From Seison nebaliae (Eukaryota; Rotifera; Pararotatoria; Seisonacea; Seisonidae), in assembly GCA_023231475.1 (NCBI GenBank), contig JALJEE010000146.1:1-35737 (forward strand): a stretch of DNA of 35,737 nt. Direction: 5' to 3'. A program made the translations under genes and the position numbers. The notes under the pieces are model-generated. The model searched no databases, was not told the origin of the DNA, and saw only the letters and a program-made list of their open reading frames with translations. Below are positions 35,432 to 35,737 of this stretch, one piece after another. Each line of letters opens with the position of its first letter. Within the stretch, counting starts at the first letter, position 1.

Positions 35432-35737
35432 TTAAGACGCGGAATCCCCATAGGGTAAAGCATAAAGAAAATCAATAAGCGAAGAAAAATTTTTACCGGA
35501 AATAAACTCACGACCACGAGACAACCCATCCCCCAGATGAATAGGAATAAATGATTCGAGATTAAAATTGCTTACGAGTCCTTCCAACTCTTCCACGGAG
35601 ATGGGATATTGTAAGGCATAGTATTGGCAGAAAAATTTTGCAGGACTGTTGAATTGTTCACACTCTGCATATGTCGGATGAGGAAAAGAAGATATGTTAA
35701 TATCGAAAACGAGTGACAAATACCTCTTAACGATTAA
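35432..35737 (-). CDS. 3' terminal exon of an unrecognised gene, truncated by window edge
   Basis: The frame is open from a probable acceptor at about 35722-35724 (TTAAG, then RYLSLVFDINISSF) to a TAA at 35432, about 96 residues. The segment YAECEQFNSPAKFFCQYYALQ has the look of the SPxxFxxQ motif of Tudor domains, but this is weak. The end (HLGDGLSRGREFISGKNFSSL...YALPYGDSAS) matches nothing I know. The stretch is visibly richer in G+C than the flanking genes. It lies about 100 bases upstream of the VDAC-like gene on the same strand. Most of the gene is outside the window, so product and even reality stay open. Confidence 0.4.
   Translation of the reverse strand, partial: LIVKRYLSLVFDINISSFPHPTYAECEQFNSPAKFFCQYYALQYPISVEELEGLVSNFNLESFIPIHLGDGLSRGREFISGKNFSSLIDFLYALPYGDSAS

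Noticed and set aside
1-35737. Transposons, viral-like elements, tRNA, rRNA and CRISPR arrays
   Set aside because: None seen: no reverse transcriptase, integrase, transposase or capsid motifs, no long terminal or inverted repeats, no cloverleaf or spacer-repeat pattern by eye.

Overview
This is nuclear DNA from an animal: AT-rich (roughly 70% A+T by eye), with protein-coding genes cut by very short introns (about 41-82 bp) and long Asn- and Gln-rich tracts in nuclear proteins. A DEG/ENaC channel with the arthropod-like FPTITVC and GVCYQFN motifs, a secreted Cys-flanked LRR protein and a domino/SRCAP remodeller suggest a small arthropod, perhaps a mite. That placement is a guess from style and gene content, not a proof. 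I see no prokaryotic, CRISPR, tRNA, rRNA, retroviral or transposon features.

Layout. 454-3390 (+): a 17-exon orphan gene for a single-pass membrane, coiled-coil-like protein. 3410-4300 (-): secreted LRR protein. 4493-7168 (-): 10-exon DEG/ENaC sodium channel subunit. 7399-8099 (+): small secreted orphan. 8941-15464 (-): giant Gln/Asn-rich acidic nuclear protein that may hold the SANT-bearing, EP400/DomA-like tail of domino. 16580-24516 (-): domino/SRCAP chromatin remodeller. 26339-27190 (-): proteasome subunit alpha-2. 27505-29454 (-): dsRNA-binding-domain protein of unknown family. 29784-30362 (+): axonemal dynein light chain 1. 31893-34376 (+): SLC26-type anion transporter with STAS domain. 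34555-35332 (-): divergent VDAC/porin-like beta-barrel protein. 35432-35737 (-): 3' end of an unrecognised gene running off the window.

The genes are packed closely and do not form one pathway. They are unrelated housekeeping, membrane, chromatin and orphan genes. Two convergent pairs nearly touch: 454-3390 with 3410-4300, and 31893-34376 with 34555-35332. The two chromatin-type genes lie head to tail on the same strand, which matters for whether they are one locus.

The most striking signal is not a gene. Of 46 introns that I could place by frame continuity, 42 begin GTT, with almost no consensus at donor positions +4 to +6. Only one (PSMA2 intron 1) has the textbook GTAAGT. All spliced models here were built by hand from reading frame, GT/AG borders and family homology; none has transcript support.
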